Origin: DAOPYE01 sp035352715
GTDB lineage: Bacteria > Acidobacteriota > Holophagae > Holophagales > Holophagaceae
Reading direction: 5' to 3'
Length of the DNA stretch: 19,522 nucleotides
Assembly (NCBI GenBank): GCA_035352715.1
Contig: DAOPYE010000045.1
Span: 1-19,522, forward strand
Under the pieces are notes generated by a model. It was not told the origin of the DNA. It did not search any database and was given only the letters and a program-made list of their open reading frames with translations. The position numbers were made by a program, and so were the translations under genes. Within the stretch, counting starts at the first letter, position 1; each line of letters begins with the position of its first letter. Positions 1 to 8,764 of the stretch are shown in pieces.

Positions 1-2
1 AG

Positions 3-959
3 TGGGCCGATCTCGTGGCGGTGGTGCCCGCCACCGCGGACATCCTGGGCAAGACGGCCAACGGCCTCGCCGACGATCTGCTGTCCACGATCCTGCTCGC
101 CGCTACGGGCAAGATCCTGTGGGCGCCAGCGATGAACAAGGCCATGTGGGCCCATCCCGCGGTGCAGGCCAACGTGGCCCGGCTTCGGACGTTTGGCCAC
201 AGCATCGTGGAGCCGGTGGAGGGCCTGCTGGCCTGTGGCGACGAAGGCGCAGGCAAGCTGGCGGACATCGAGCACATCGCCGAAGCCATCCGCGTGGCGG
301 GCACGCCCAAGAATGCCACTTTCAATGGCAAGCACGTCTTGATCACCGCGGGGCCGACCCGGGAGGATCTGGATCCTGTCCGCACGCTCACGAACCGTTC
401 CACGGGCGCCATGGGCATCGAGCTGGCGCGGGCTTTCCGCGATGCTGGTGCCATGGTCTATCTGGTGCTGGGCGGCGATCAGAAGGCCCCTTGGGGCGTC
501 TCGACCACGCGCGTGCGCAGCGCCCAGGACATGCTCGACGCCTGCCGGAAGCATTGGCCGAACATGGACGGCCTGATCGCCGCCGCCGCCGTGGCCGACC
601 AGCGCCCCGAGACCTGCGCGATAGAGAAGATCAAGAAGCAGGATGGGCCGGAAACCCTGACGCTGGTGCGGACGCCCGATGTGCTGGCGACGCTGGCCAC
701 AGAGCGCAGGCCCGGTCAGTGGATCGTCGGATTCGCCGCGGAGAGCGAACAACACCTCGCCTTCGCCGAAGAGAAACTGCGGCGGAAGAACCTGGATGCG
801 ATCCTGGTCAACGACATCCAGAACGGCAGGGGCTTTGGGCTTCAGGCCAACACCCTGACGCTCGTGACGCGACAGGGTGTTCATGCCTCCCTCGGACCCC
901 TGCCAAAGTCGGCGCTGGCCGCGGCCGTGGTGGAAAGCCTGGGAGAGATCCTGGGCTGA
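3..959 (+). CDS. coaBC: CoaBC, phosphopantothenoylcysteine decarboxylase / phosphopantothenate-cysteine ligase (5' truncated)
   Basis: Bifunctional coenzyme A synthesis enzyme: CoaB joins 4'-phosphopantothenate to cysteine using CTP, and CoaC decarboxylates the product to phosphopantetheine (cytoplasm, FMN-dependent). The reading frame is open from the window edge, so the N-terminal part of CoaC is missing; 318 residues remain. Visible CoaC signatures are PATADILGKTANGLADDLL, the PAMN motif and LACGDEGAGKL with its cysteine. CoaB begins near GKHVLITAGPT and continues through DPVRTLTNRSTGAMG, AAAVAD, the KIKK lysines, GFAAES and ILVNDI, all family hallmarks. The gene ends 30 nt from the stop of the convergent aroF gene. 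The identification is secure; only the start lies outside the window. Confidence 0.95.
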   Translation, partial: WADLVAVVPATADILGKTANGLADDLLSTILLAATGKILWAPAMNKAMWAHPAVQANVARLRTFGHSIVEPVEGLLACGDEGAGKLADIEHIAEAIRVAGTPKNATFNGKHVLITAGPTREDLDPVRTLTNRSTGAMGIELARAFRDAGAMVYLVLGGDQKAPWGVSTTRVRSAQDMLDACRKHWPNMDGLIAAAAVADQRPETCAIEKIKKQDGPETLTLVRTPDVLATLATERRPGQWIVGFAAESEQHLAFAEEKLRRKNLDAILVNDIQNGRGFGLQANTLTLVTRQGVHASLGPLPKSALAAAVVESLGEILG

Positions 960-981
960 TGAACTGACGCGACTCAGTTCA
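960..981. terminator. Inverted repeat between convergent coaBC and aroF
   Basis: Eight-base perfect inverted repeat TGAACTGA / TCAGTTCA with a 6-nt loop, sitting exactly in the 30-nt gap between two converging genes. It could act as a bidirectional terminator or RNA 3'-end stem. There is no clear T-tract on either side, so intrinsic termination is only a guess. Confidence 0.35.
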
Positions 982-989
982 GGCGCCGC

Positions 990-2006
990 TTAGTCCAGGC
1001 GGCGGCCCAGGGCTCGGCAGATGCCGTCCAACTCGCGGACTAGCTGTTCCAGTTGCTCCGGGTACAGCGACTGGGGGCCATCGCTGAAGGCTTCTTCCGG
1101 GCAGGTATGGAACTCGACGATGCATCCATCCGCGCCCGCGGCGACGCCTGCGCGCGCCAGGGGAATCACCAGGTCGCGGACGCCAGAGGCATGGCTTGGA
1201 TCGACCACCACGGGCAGATGGGTGAGCTGCTTGAGGACGGGGACCGCGCTCACATCGAAGGTGTTGCGCGTGGCCCGCTCGAACGTGCGGATCCCGCGCT
1301 CGCACAGGACGACGTCCCCGTTGCCCCCGGCGAGGATGTACTCCGCCGCCATCAGCCATTCCAGGATGGTCGCGCTGATGCCGCGCTTCAGCAGCACCGG
1401 GCGCTGGACTTTCCCCACCGCTGAAAGCAGCGAGAAGTTCTGCATATTGCGCGCCCCGACCTGCAGCACATCCACGTAGTCCAGCATCATGGGAATCTGA
1501 GAGGCGTCCATGACCTCGCTGACGATGGCCAGATCGTTGGCGTCCGCCGCCTCGCGCATCCATTTCAGACCTTCTTCCCCGTGTCCCTGGAAGGCGTAGG
1601 GCGAGGTTCTGGGCTTGAACGCGCCTCCCCGCAGCACGGGGATGCCCGCCTGTTTCACGAGGCGCGCCATGGCGTGGATGTGCTCGCGGCTTTCCACGGC
1701 GCAGGGGCCCGCCATCATGACGACGGCGTCGCCGCCCAGGACCGCGCGGCCCACCCGGACGAGCGTGGGGCTGGGGTGGAAGGCACGGCTCGCGAGCTTG
1801 TAGGGTTCCTTGATCTCCACCAGCTCTTTGACGCCGGGCAACTGGCGGATCTCCTGGCGCGCGTGCGGGCTGACGGGTTCCACCAGGCAGAGGGCGCGGG
1901 GATCCTGCTCATCCGACGGGTAAGGAGAAAAACCCATGGCATCGAGCCTGGCTTCCAGGGTGGTGATCACGTCGTTGGAAGAAGTTGGATCGAGAATCAA
2001 AAGCAT
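990..2006 (-). CDS. aroF: 3-deoxy-7-phosphoheptulonate (DAHP) synthase, type I-beta with N-terminal regulatory domain
   Basis: Condenses phosphoenolpyruvate and erythrose 4-phosphate, the first step of the shikimate pathway. The 338-residue protein has a short N-terminal ferredoxin-like domain (about residues 1-70), as in the Thermotoga-type enzymes where it binds aromatic amino acid effectors. The catalytic barrel follows: GPCAVES (100-106, metal-binding Cys102), KPRTSPYAFQG (131-141), VGARNMQN, LLKRG, CERGIRTFE, DPSHASG (His272) and the C-terminal AFSDGPQSL with the metal-binding Asp. It lies 16 nt after the trpA stop, with an AAGG-type ribosome site, so it is read as the last gene of the trp operon. 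This is also called aroG or aroA(II) in some genomes. Which amino acid inhibits it cannot be read from the sequence. Confidence 0.95.
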   Translation of the reverse strand: MLLILDPTSSNDVITTLEARLDAMGFSPYPSDEQDPRALCLVEPVSPHARQEIRQLPGVKELVEIKEPYKLASRAFHPSPTLVRVGRAVLGGDAVVMMAGPCAVESREHIHAMARLVKQAGIPVLRGGAFKPRTSPYAFQGHGEEGLKWMREAADANDLAIVSEVMDASQIPMMLDYVDVLQVGARNMQNFSLLSAVGKVQRPVLLKRGISATILEWLMAAEYILAGGNGDVVLCERGIRTFERATRNTFDVSAVPVLKQLTHLPVVVDPSHASGVRDLVIPLARAGVAAGADGCIVEFHTCPEEAFSDGPQSLYPEQLEQLVRELDGICRALGRRLD

Positions 2007-2022
2007 GGCATCGCCTTCATCG

Positions 2023-2811
2023 TCAGTGACTGTCCAACGCAGCGCGGAAGGGCCTCAGGAAATCCATGGCCGCTTGTGCCGCTCCCCCGGGACCGGCAGC
2101 TTCCAGCTTCCGGATGAGGGCGCTGCCGATGATGACACCGTCGCAGGCCGAGGCGAGTTCCACTGCCTGCTCGGGGCGTGAGACGCCGAATCCCGCCAGC
2201 ACCGGAACCTGGGCATTGACCTGCGAAATCGCCTTCATGCGGTTCAGGAAGGGCACCGTGTAGTCCGCGGTGGTGGTCCGCGTTCCCGTGACGCCGAAGA
2301 CTGTCACGCAGTAGAGGAAGGGCGGAGCCTGCGCCAGCAGCGTCTTCACCCGGGCATCGGGCGTGTTCGGCGCCACCAGTTGCACCTGGGGGATGCAGGG
2401 GATGCGGATCTGATCCTCCAGCGGGAGATCGGGCAGGATGAGGCCGGAAACTCCGGCTTGGCTCGCCCGAGCGGCGAAGGTCTCTCCGCCCATGCGCATC
2501 AAGGGGTTGACGCTGCCCATCAGCACCAGCGGCGTCGTGTGCTTCTGGGTGAAGGCCGCCGCGATATCCAGGGCCTTGGCCAGCGTCATGCCGCCCTTCA
2601 GCGCGGCGTGGGAAGCCGCCTGGATGACGGGGCCGTCCATCAAGGGATCGGAAAATGGGATGCCCAGTTCGATGGCGTCGGCCCCGGCTTCTGCCAGCGC
2701 TTCCAACACGGGCAGGGTGGAGGCCTCGTCGGGGAACCCCGCGCAGACGTAGGGCACGAGCAGCTTTCGACCCGATGAGACCTTGGCCTTCAATTGTGCG
2801 TGGATATCCAT
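2023..2811 (-). CDS. trpA: Tryptophan synthase alpha chain
   Basis: Cleaves indole-3-glycerol phosphate to indole and glyceraldehyde 3-phosphate inside the alpha2-beta2 complex. The 262-residue protein shows ELGIPFSDPLMDGP, carrying the two catalytic acids Glu48 and Asp59, then GLILPDLPLED, a VTVFGVTGTRT phosphate-binding loop and AGFGVSRPEQA and IGSAL near the end. The start is the ATG only 2 nt after the trpB stop, with AGAGGTGA as ribosome site overlapping the end of trpB. The frame stays open far upstream inside trpB, but those codons are antisense-style shadow and lack family similarity. The segment after the LPLED motif is a few residues shorter than in typical TrpA. Its partner TrpB is directly upstream. 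Confidence 0.97.
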   Translation of the reverse strand: MDIHAQLKAKVSSGRKLLVPYVCAGFPDEASTLPVLEALAEAGADAIELGIPFSDPLMDGPVIQAASHAALKGGMTLAKALDIAAAFTQKHTTPLVLMGSVNPLMRMGGETFAARASQAGVSGLILPDLPLEDQIRIPCIPQVQLVAPNTPDARVKTLLAQAPPFLYCVTVFGVTGTRTTTADYTVPFLNRMKAISQVNAQVPVLAGFGVSRPEQAVELASACDGVIIGSALIRKLEAAGPGGAAQAAMDFLRPFRAALDSH

Positions 2812-2813
2812 GA

Positions 2814-4030
<1,217 letters not shown>

Positions 4031-4049
<19 letters not shown>

Positions 4050-4687
4050 GGGCGGATTCCTTTCATATCGAGTTCGGAAAACAGGGTTCGGAGTTTGATG
4101 GGATCTTTGACGCCGGGCGAGGCCTCGACGCCGCTGCTGAGGTCCAGGGCCGCTGGATGCACGGTTTCGATTGCTTCGAGAATGTTGGAAGGATCCAGGC
4201 CCCCGGCAAGGATCAGGGGATGCGTTTGGGCGATGCGGGCGGCAAGGCCCCAGTCCGCTTTCAATCCCGTGCCGCCGGGCAGGCTGGGGTGGGCGGCGTC
4301 CAGCAGGAAGGCGGCGGCGGGGAAATCGTCCAGCCGGCCTTCATCTTCTGCACGGATGACCTTGATGACGGGCCAGCCAAGGCGGGCCAGTTCGGCGCAG
4401 GTTTCGGGCGTTTCAAAGCCATGGAGCTGGACCGCGGAGAGCCCGGCGGTGCGGGCTGTCTCATGGATGTCCTCCACGGAGCGATCGACGAAGACGCCCA
4501 CACAGAACGCTTCCGGGGGAAGCTGCCTGCGGATATCGGTGACCTGATCGGTGCTCACATTGCGCGGACTTCTGGCGTGGAAGACGAAGCCCAGCGCCGA
4601 AGCGCCCAGTTCCCAGGCCAGCCGAGCGTCCTCGACGCGCGTCAGGCCGCAGATCTTGATGGGAGGCCGGTTGAATCGTTCCGACAT
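4031..4687 (-). CDS. trpF: Phosphoribosylanthranilate isomerase
   Basis: Amadori rearrangement of N-(5'-phosphoribosyl)anthranilate to CdRP, the third step of the Trp branch. The 218-residue TIM barrel has KICGLTR at residues 11-17 with the general base Cys13, VGVFVD, VQLHG, FLLDAAHP with the general acid Asp130, GGTG (phosphate loop), LAGGLDPSN and LDLSSGVEASPGVKD. It begins 9 nt after the trpC stop, with an AAGAG ribosome site, and its last codons overlap the start of trpB by 19 nt. It is a separate gene here and is not fused to trpC, as it is in enteric bacteria. Confidence 0.97.
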
Positions 4688-4696
4688 GGATTCTCT

Positions 4697-5491
4697 TCAG
4701 CCCAGCAGGATCTTGGACAGTTCCTGTCCAGGATCACTGTGCTTCATGAACCGGGTCCCGACCAACACGGCGTGGTAGCCCAGCGCCTTCATGCGCGCGA
4801 GATCCGCGGGCGTCTGGATGCCGCTCTCGGCAACGCGCGTGGAGGCCGCGGGCAGCCGCGATGCGAGTTCTTCACTCAGGGCCATGTCCATCTTCAGCGT
4901 GTCCAGATCGCGGTGATTCACGCCCACCAGGGGCAGATCCAGGCCCTCGACCTTGCGGAAATCCGCTTCGCTGTGCAGCTCGACCAGGGCCGCCATGCCC
5001 AGTTCCTGGGCCAGGGCATGCATATCCGCCAGCTCTGTCCGCTCAAGGCAGGATGCGATCAGCAGCACGGCGTCGGCCCCGAAGGCCCGGGCTTCCATCA
5101 CGTCGTAGGGATCCACCAGGAATCCCTTGGCGATCGCGGGCAAGCGAGTGGCTTTGCGGGCGCGGCTCAGGTATTCCAGGCGGCCGCCGAAGTGGACTTC
5201 GTCGATAAGCACCGAGAGCGCCGAGGCGCCGCTGGCCTCGTACGAGGCCGCGACGTGTTCCACGTCTGCAATCGGGCGGAGCTGGCCTTCGCTGGGAGAT
5301 CTAAACTTCACCTCGGCGATGATGGCGATGCGATCCTCGCGATGGAGGGCCTGGGTGAAGGGCCGGGGCGCGCCCTGTTCGGCGTTTTGCTGGGCGATGA
5401 GGCTCGACAGTTCCGCCTCAGGCCTTGCCGCCTTGCGGCGAGCCGCATCCTTGCGCAGGTTCGCGCAGTGTTCGGAAAGCCAGGAGATCAT
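4697..5491 (-). CDS. trpC: Indole-3-glycerol phosphate synthase
   Basis: Closes and decarboxylates CdRP to indole-3-glycerol phosphate. The 264-residue barrel retains the catalytic set seen in archaeal and bacterial enzymes: IAEVK (Glu60, Lys62), SPSEG, AKGFLVDPYDV (Lys122, general acid position), VELH (Glu171), GVNHRDL (Asn192) and AESGI (Glu222). The usual LRKDF and VGExLM motifs read AIAKGF and VGTRFM here, which are mild variants that leave the key residues in place. The start ATG shares four bases (ATGA) with the trpD stop, preceded by GGTG, so translation is coupled. Confidence 0.97.
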   Translation of the reverse strand: MISWLSEHCANLRKDAARRKAARPEAELSSLIAQQNAEQGAPRPFTQALHREDRIAIIAEVKFRSPSEGQLRPIADVEHVAASYEASGASALSVLIDEVHFGGRLEYLSRARKATRLPAIAKGFLVDPYDVMEARAFGADAVLLIASCLERTELADMHALAQELGMAALVELHSEADFRKVEGLDLPLVGVNHRDLDTLKMDMALSEELASRLPAASTRVAESGIQTPADLARMKALGYHAVLVGTRFMKHSDPGQELSKILLG

Positions 5492-6510
5492 GCCTTCACC
5501 GTCGCCGGGGAAAAGTTCTGGGCCTCGATCAGCTTCTTTTTGGCCAGTCCCTGTCCAATCACATCCTGCGCCAGCTCGTAGCCTTCGCGGACGTTCGCGA
5601 CTCTCCCTGCCACCATCAGCGCGCAGGCGGAGTTGGCGCAGATGGCGTCGCGCAGGGGGCTGCGCTCACCATCGAAGACGGCGATGATGCGCGCGGCGTT
5701 GGCGTCGGCGTCGCCGCCCCGGATGTCTTCGGGCTGGATCGTCTGGGCCCCGAAATCCTTGGGAGACAGCTCCAGGTCGGTGATCTGGCCGTTCTCGATC
5801 AGAAGCGCCTTGGCGGGGGCCGTGAGGCTCACCTCGTCGTAGGGCCCTGGTGTATGCAGCACCATGGATTTTTCGGTGCCCAGCTCCGCGAGGACCTCGG
5901 CGAGCATGTGCATGGTCTTGATGCTGGGAACGCCGATGACCTGGCGCTTTACCTGCGCCGGGTTCACGAGGGGGCCCAGCAGATTGAAGGCGGTGCGGAA
6001 TCCGAGCGCGCGGCGAACAGGACCGATCTTGGCGAACAAGGGATGATGTGCGGGGGCGTAGATGAAGCCCAGGCCGATCTGCTTGACCATGGCGGCGATG
6101 CCGGTTGGATCGAGCTTGTAGGGCACCTTGAGCGAAGCCAGCACGTCCGCGCTGCCAGCCTTGCTAGAGACACCGTGGTTGCCGTGCTTCGCGACGGGAA
6201 CGCCTGCCGCGGAGATCACGAAGGCGCTGGAGGTGGAGAGGTTCACGGTGTGCTGGCCGTCGCCTCCCGTGCCGACGATGTCCAGGGCGGGCACGCCCTC
6301 GAGATCAACCGGAATGTATTGCTTGCGCAGCACATCGATGATGCCCAGCAGGGCCTGAGGCTTTTCGCCCCGGATGGCCATGGCCGTGAGAAAGGCCGCG
6401 AGCTGCTCGTTGTTGGCCTCGCCTGCGGCGAAGGCGCGCAGCAGGGCAGCCGCGTGGTGACGTTCGACTTCTTCGCCTTGGACGGCGCGATGGAGGGCTT
6501 CCAGACTCAT
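5488..6510 (-). CDS. trpD: Anthranilate phosphoribosyltransferase
   Basis: Transfers phosphoribose from PRPP to anthranilate. The 340-residue protein has an N-terminal helical domain followed by the PRPP-binding motifs: DIVGTGGDGQHTVNLSTSSA (GTGGD at 80-84, NLST at 90-93) and KHGNHGVSSKAGSADVL (108-123). VHTPGPYDEVSLTAPA appears later. It is a stand-alone protein, not fused to TrpG as in Escherichia coli. It overlaps trpG upstream and trpC downstream by ATGA on both sides. The ribosome site GAGGTG lies 5 nt from the ATG. Intact and of normal length. Confidence 0.97.
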   Translation of the reverse strand: MSLEALHRAVQGEEVERHHAAALLRAFAAGEANNEQLAAFLTAMAIRGEKPQALLGIIDVLRKQYIPVDLEGVPALDIVGTGGDGQHTVNLSTSSAFVISAAGVPVAKHGNHGVSSKAGSADVLASLKVPYKLDPTGIAAMVKQIGLGFIYAPAHHPLFAKIGPVRRALGFRTAFNLLGPLVNPAQVKRQVIGVPSIKTMHMLAEVLAELGTEKSMVLHTPGPYDEVSLTAPAKALLIENGQITDLELSPKDFGAQTIQPEDIRGGDADANAARIIAVFDGERSPLRDAICANSACALMVAGRVANVREGYELAQDVIGQGLAKKKLIEAQNFSPATVKA

Positions 6511-7094
6511 GCTTTCACCTCATTCTTCCGGTGGATGCTCAGGAAATTGCGGATGATCTGAACGCCGTCCGGCGTCAGGACGGATTCGGGATGGAACTGC
6601 AGGCCGATGATCGGATGATGCACGTGGGCCATGGCCATCAGCTCTCCGTCGGCGGTGCGGGCGAGGGGCTTCAGCACGGAAGGCAGGCTGGCGCTCTCGA
6701 CCACCAGGGAATGGTAGCGGCCCGCCTGGAACGGGTTGGGAACGCCGGAGAAAATCTCGTGGCCCGTGTGATGAACCGGGCTGGATTTGCCATGCACGAG
6801 CTGGGGGGCGTGGATGACCTTGCCGCCGAAGGCCTGTCCGATGGCCTGATGCCCCAGGCACACGCCCAGGGTCGGCAGCTTGGGCGCGCAGGTCTCAACG
6901 ATGTTGAGCAGGTTGCCGGACTGGGAAGGGGTGCCGGGTCCGGGGGACAGCAGCAGGTAGTCGGGATTGCGCGCCAGCACGCCCTCGGCCGTGATGGCGT
7001 CGTTGCGATGCACTTCGAGCTGCTCGCCCAGCGCGCCGAGCAGCTGCACGAGGTTGTAGGTGAACGAATCGTAGTTATCGATGACGAGGATCAT
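6507..7094 (-). CDS. trpG: Anthranilate synthase component II (glutamine amidotransferase)
   Basis: Supplies ammonia from glutamine to TrpE. It is a 195-residue class I amidotransferase with VIDNYDSFTYNL at the N-terminus, SPGPGTP (oxyanion strand region, about 50-56), GVCLGHQA with nucleophile Cys79, GRYHSL and QFHPES with His168 and Glu170. The ATG overlaps the trpE stop as ATGA and has AAAGGA about 5 nt upstream. An upstream in-frame start within trpE is possible on paper but would add residues unlike the family. Because pabA and trpG are close relatives, this subunit could also serve 4-amino-4-deoxychorismate synthesis; its place in the operon makes TrpG the main role. Confidence 0.96.
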   Translation of the reverse strand: MILVIDNYDSFTYNLVQLLGALGEQLEVHRNDAITAEGVLARNPDYLLLSPGPGTPSQSGNLLNIVETCAPKLPTLGVCLGHQAIGQAFGGKVIHAPQLVHGKSSPVHHTGHEIFSGVPNPFQAGRYHSLVVESASLPSVLKPLARTADGELMAMAHVHHPIIGLQFHPESVLTPDGVQIIRNFLSIHRKNEVKA

Positions 7095-8548
7095 TTGGTT
7101 CCTTTCGCCGCGGCGATGGCGGTCTTGAGGGAAGCCATCTTGTGGCGGCATTCGTCGAACTCTTTTTCGGGAACGGAATCCGCGACGATGCCCGCACCCG
7201 CCTGGACCTGGGCCACGCCATCCCGGAAGATCGCCGTGCGAATGGCGATGCAGGTGTCCGTGTTTCCACGGTAGTCGAAATATCCGACGGCCCCGCTGTA
7301 GACGCCGCGAGCGTCGGACTCCAGGTCATGGATGATCTGCATGGCGCGGATCTTGGGTGCGCCGCTGACAGTGCCCGCCGGGAAGGTGGCGAAGAACGCG
7401 TCCACAGGATGGACATCCTCGCGCAGCCGGCCGGTGACGCTGCTGACGATGTGCATCACATGGCTGTAGCTTTCGATGGTGCGGTAGGCCGCCACCTTCA
7501 CCGAGCCGTACTCGCACACGCGGCCCACATCGTTCCGGCCCAGATCCACCAGCATCACGTGTTCGGCGGCTTCCTTCTCGTCCGCCAGCAGTTCCTCGCG
7601 CAGCGCGAGATCCTCGGCCTGGTTCTTTCCGCGCGGCCGCGTGCCGGCGATGGGGCGGACCTCCAGTTGGCGCTCCTCCACGCGGGCCAGCAGTTCGGGC
7701 GAAGCGCCGACGACCACCACATCCTCCTGCTCCAGGAAGAAGTGGTAGGGCGATGGATTCGACATGCGCAGCAGGCGGTAGACATCGAAGGGATCGCCCT
7801 CGTAGGGGATCTGCTGCTGGGTGGACAGGACCACCTGGAAGATATCGCCGTCCACGATGTGTTGCTTGGCTTGGGCCACGGCGTTCATGTACCTCGTTCG
7901 GGCTTCGTCGGAGGGTTCCGGCAGCTTGCCGCCGTTGCTCTCCAGCGGCACCGCTCCCGCGGTTCGCACGATCTCGGAAAGCCGCTCCAGCCGGGTGGCA
8001 GCGTTGGCGAAGGCGGCCTTGGGATCCGCGTGGTCCTCCAGCACGCCGTTGGCGATGATCACCACGCGGCTTTCGACATGATCGAAGACGATGAGGTTAT
8101 CGAAACGGTAGAGGCTGGCGTCGGGCAGATCGAACGGATTGGGCTTGACCGGCACGCGCTCGACAGCGGCGGCGCAGTTGTAGCCCAGGTAGCCCACGAA
8201 GCCGCCTCCGAACCGCGGCAGGTCCGGGGTTTCGAAGGGCTTGAAGGCGGAAAGGCGGGCCTTCAGGATGTCGGGCAGGCTGGTGCCTTCCAGGATCGTC
8301 GCGTCTCCTCGCCGCGCGGCCACGTGGCCTTCCCGCGCCGTGATGCGTTCCCGCGCGCCAAGGCCCAGGATGCTAAAGCGCGCGACGTGGCGGCCGCCTT
8401 CCACGGATTCGAAGAGGAACCCGCGTTCGCCCGCGCGCCGGGCGGCGAGGTAGATGGCCACGGGCGTGAGCGTGTCCGCCGCCATCGTGCGGGCGACGGG
8501 GATGACGTTGAAGTTCCGCGCCAGCTGTTCAAAGGTTTGAATGTCCAT
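7091..8548 (-). CDS. trpE: Anthranilate synthase component I
   Basis: Converts chorismate and ammonia (from TrpG) to anthranilate; first committed Trp step. The 485-residue chain has an N-terminal domain with FLFESVEGG (43-51), where the ES pair corresponds to the tryptophan feedback site of this family, so allosteric inhibition is likely. The chorismate-binding domain shows FQVVLS, GASPELL, PIAGTRPRG (299-307), DLGRNDVGRV (335-344), TVSGAPK and AGAGIVADS. The chosen ATG has GGAG five bases upstream. The frame is open about 45 codons further up, but that stretch is the attenuator hairpin and leader. Preceded by the trpL leader, it is controlled by attenuation. Confidence 0.97.
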   Translation of the reverse strand: MDIQTFEQLARNFNVIPVARTMAADTLTPVAIYLAARRAGERGFLFESVEGGRHVARFSILGLGARERITAREGHVAARRGDATILEGTSLPDILKARLSAFKPFETPDLPRFGGGFVGYLGYNCAAAVERVPVKPNPFDLPDASLYRFDNLIVFDHVESRVVIIANGVLEDHADPKAAFANAATRLERLSEIVRTAGAVPLESNGGKLPEPSDEARTRYMNAVAQAKQHIVDGDIFQVVLSTQQQIPYEGDPFDVYRLLRMSNPSPYHFFLEQEDVVVVGASPELLARVEERQLEVRPIAGTRPRGKNQAEDLALREELLADEKEAAEHVMLVDLGRNDVGRVCEYGSVKVAAYRTIESYSHVMHIVSSVTGRLREDVHPVDAFFATFPAGTVSGAPKIRAMQIIHDLESDARGVYSGAVGYFDYRGNTDTCIAIRTAIFRDGVAQVQAGAGIVADSVPEKEFDECRHKMASLKTAIAAAKGTK

Positions 8549-8577
8549 GGTGTCTCCGGATGAATGGCATAAATGCG

Positions 8578-8609
8578 AAAAGGCCCGTCGGGGTTGCCGA
8601 CGGGCCTTT
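8578..8609 (-). terminator. trp attenuator terminator hairpin
   Basis: On the minus-strand RNA a perfect 13-bp stem forms, AAAGGCCCGTCGG with CCGACGGGCCTTT, closed by a 5-nt loop, ending in four U and then CGCAUUU. It lies between the leader peptide and trpE, about 33 nt after the leader stop and some 30 nt before the trpE start. The U-run is short but the stem is very strong. Its 5' arm can instead pair with the end of the leader coding region (antiterminator). Confidence 0.85.
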
Positions 8610-8662
8610 GGATCTGTGTCTAAGCTTGAGTTTGCGCGCTCTCTACAGACCTCGCCCGTCAG
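8597..8662 (-). promoter_or_regulatory. trp attenuator antiterminator (2:3 pairing)
   Basis: Bases 8662-8654 of the leader transcript (CUGACGGGC) can form nine pairs, one of them G-U, with 8605-8597 (GCCCGUCGG), which is the 5' arm of the terminator. A third helix, UGGUGG with CCACUG around the loop CGUU (8675-8660), hides two Trp codons and shares the CUG with the antiterminator. The three helices are mutually exclusive. A ribosome stalled on the Trp codons leaves CUGACGGGC free, while one at the leader stop covers it, the classical attenuation logic. The pairing is seen in the sequence; the switching is inferred. Confidence 0.75.
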
Positions 8663-8708
8663 TGGAACGCCACCACCAAGCAAAGCTGCTGTTGAGCATG
8701 TTGCGCAC
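8643..8708 (-). CDS. trpL: trp operon leader peptide with three tandem Trp codons
   Basis: A 21-codon reading frame just upstream of the attenuator hairpin. It starts at GTG, is preceded by GGAG at 8 nt, and reads through SSFAWWWRS to a TAG stop. The three consecutive TGG codons are at 8678-8670. An in-frame ATG three codons later (8699) would give an 18-residue version but is 17 nt from the GGAG, so GTG is preferred. Three Trp codons in a row, directly in front of a terminator and trpE, are the hallmark of a leader peptide that senses charged tRNA-Trp by ribosome stalling. The peptide itself probably has no other job. Too short for routine gene callers. Confidence 0.85.
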   Translation of the reverse strand: MRNMLNSSFAWWWRSTDGRGL

Positions 8709-8730
8709 GAAAGAAACTCCGAATGAAACT

Positions 8731-8759
8731 ACTGTCCGAGCCTGCCTCGTTTTTGTCAA
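8731..8759 (-). promoter_or_regulatory. Candidate trp operon promoter
   Basis: A perfect -35 hexamer TTGACA (8759-8754) begins 5 nt after the stop of the upstream pilus-motor gene. At 17-bp spacing the -10 position reads GACAGT, matching only 3 of 6 consensus bases. A start near 8724 would leave roughly 16 nt before the leader peptide GTG. The -35 and the location are convincing; the -10 is weak. Confidence 0.45.
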
Positions 8760-8764
8760 GCCGA

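Noticed and set aside
7142..8563. Plus-strand frame of 473 codons
   Set aside because: Antisense shadow of trpE with His/Gly/Val-rich low-information sequence.
8549..8683. In-frame N-terminal extension of trpE
   Set aside because: It would be translated through the attenuator hairpin, and the ATG at 8548 has a good GGAG site and the family start.
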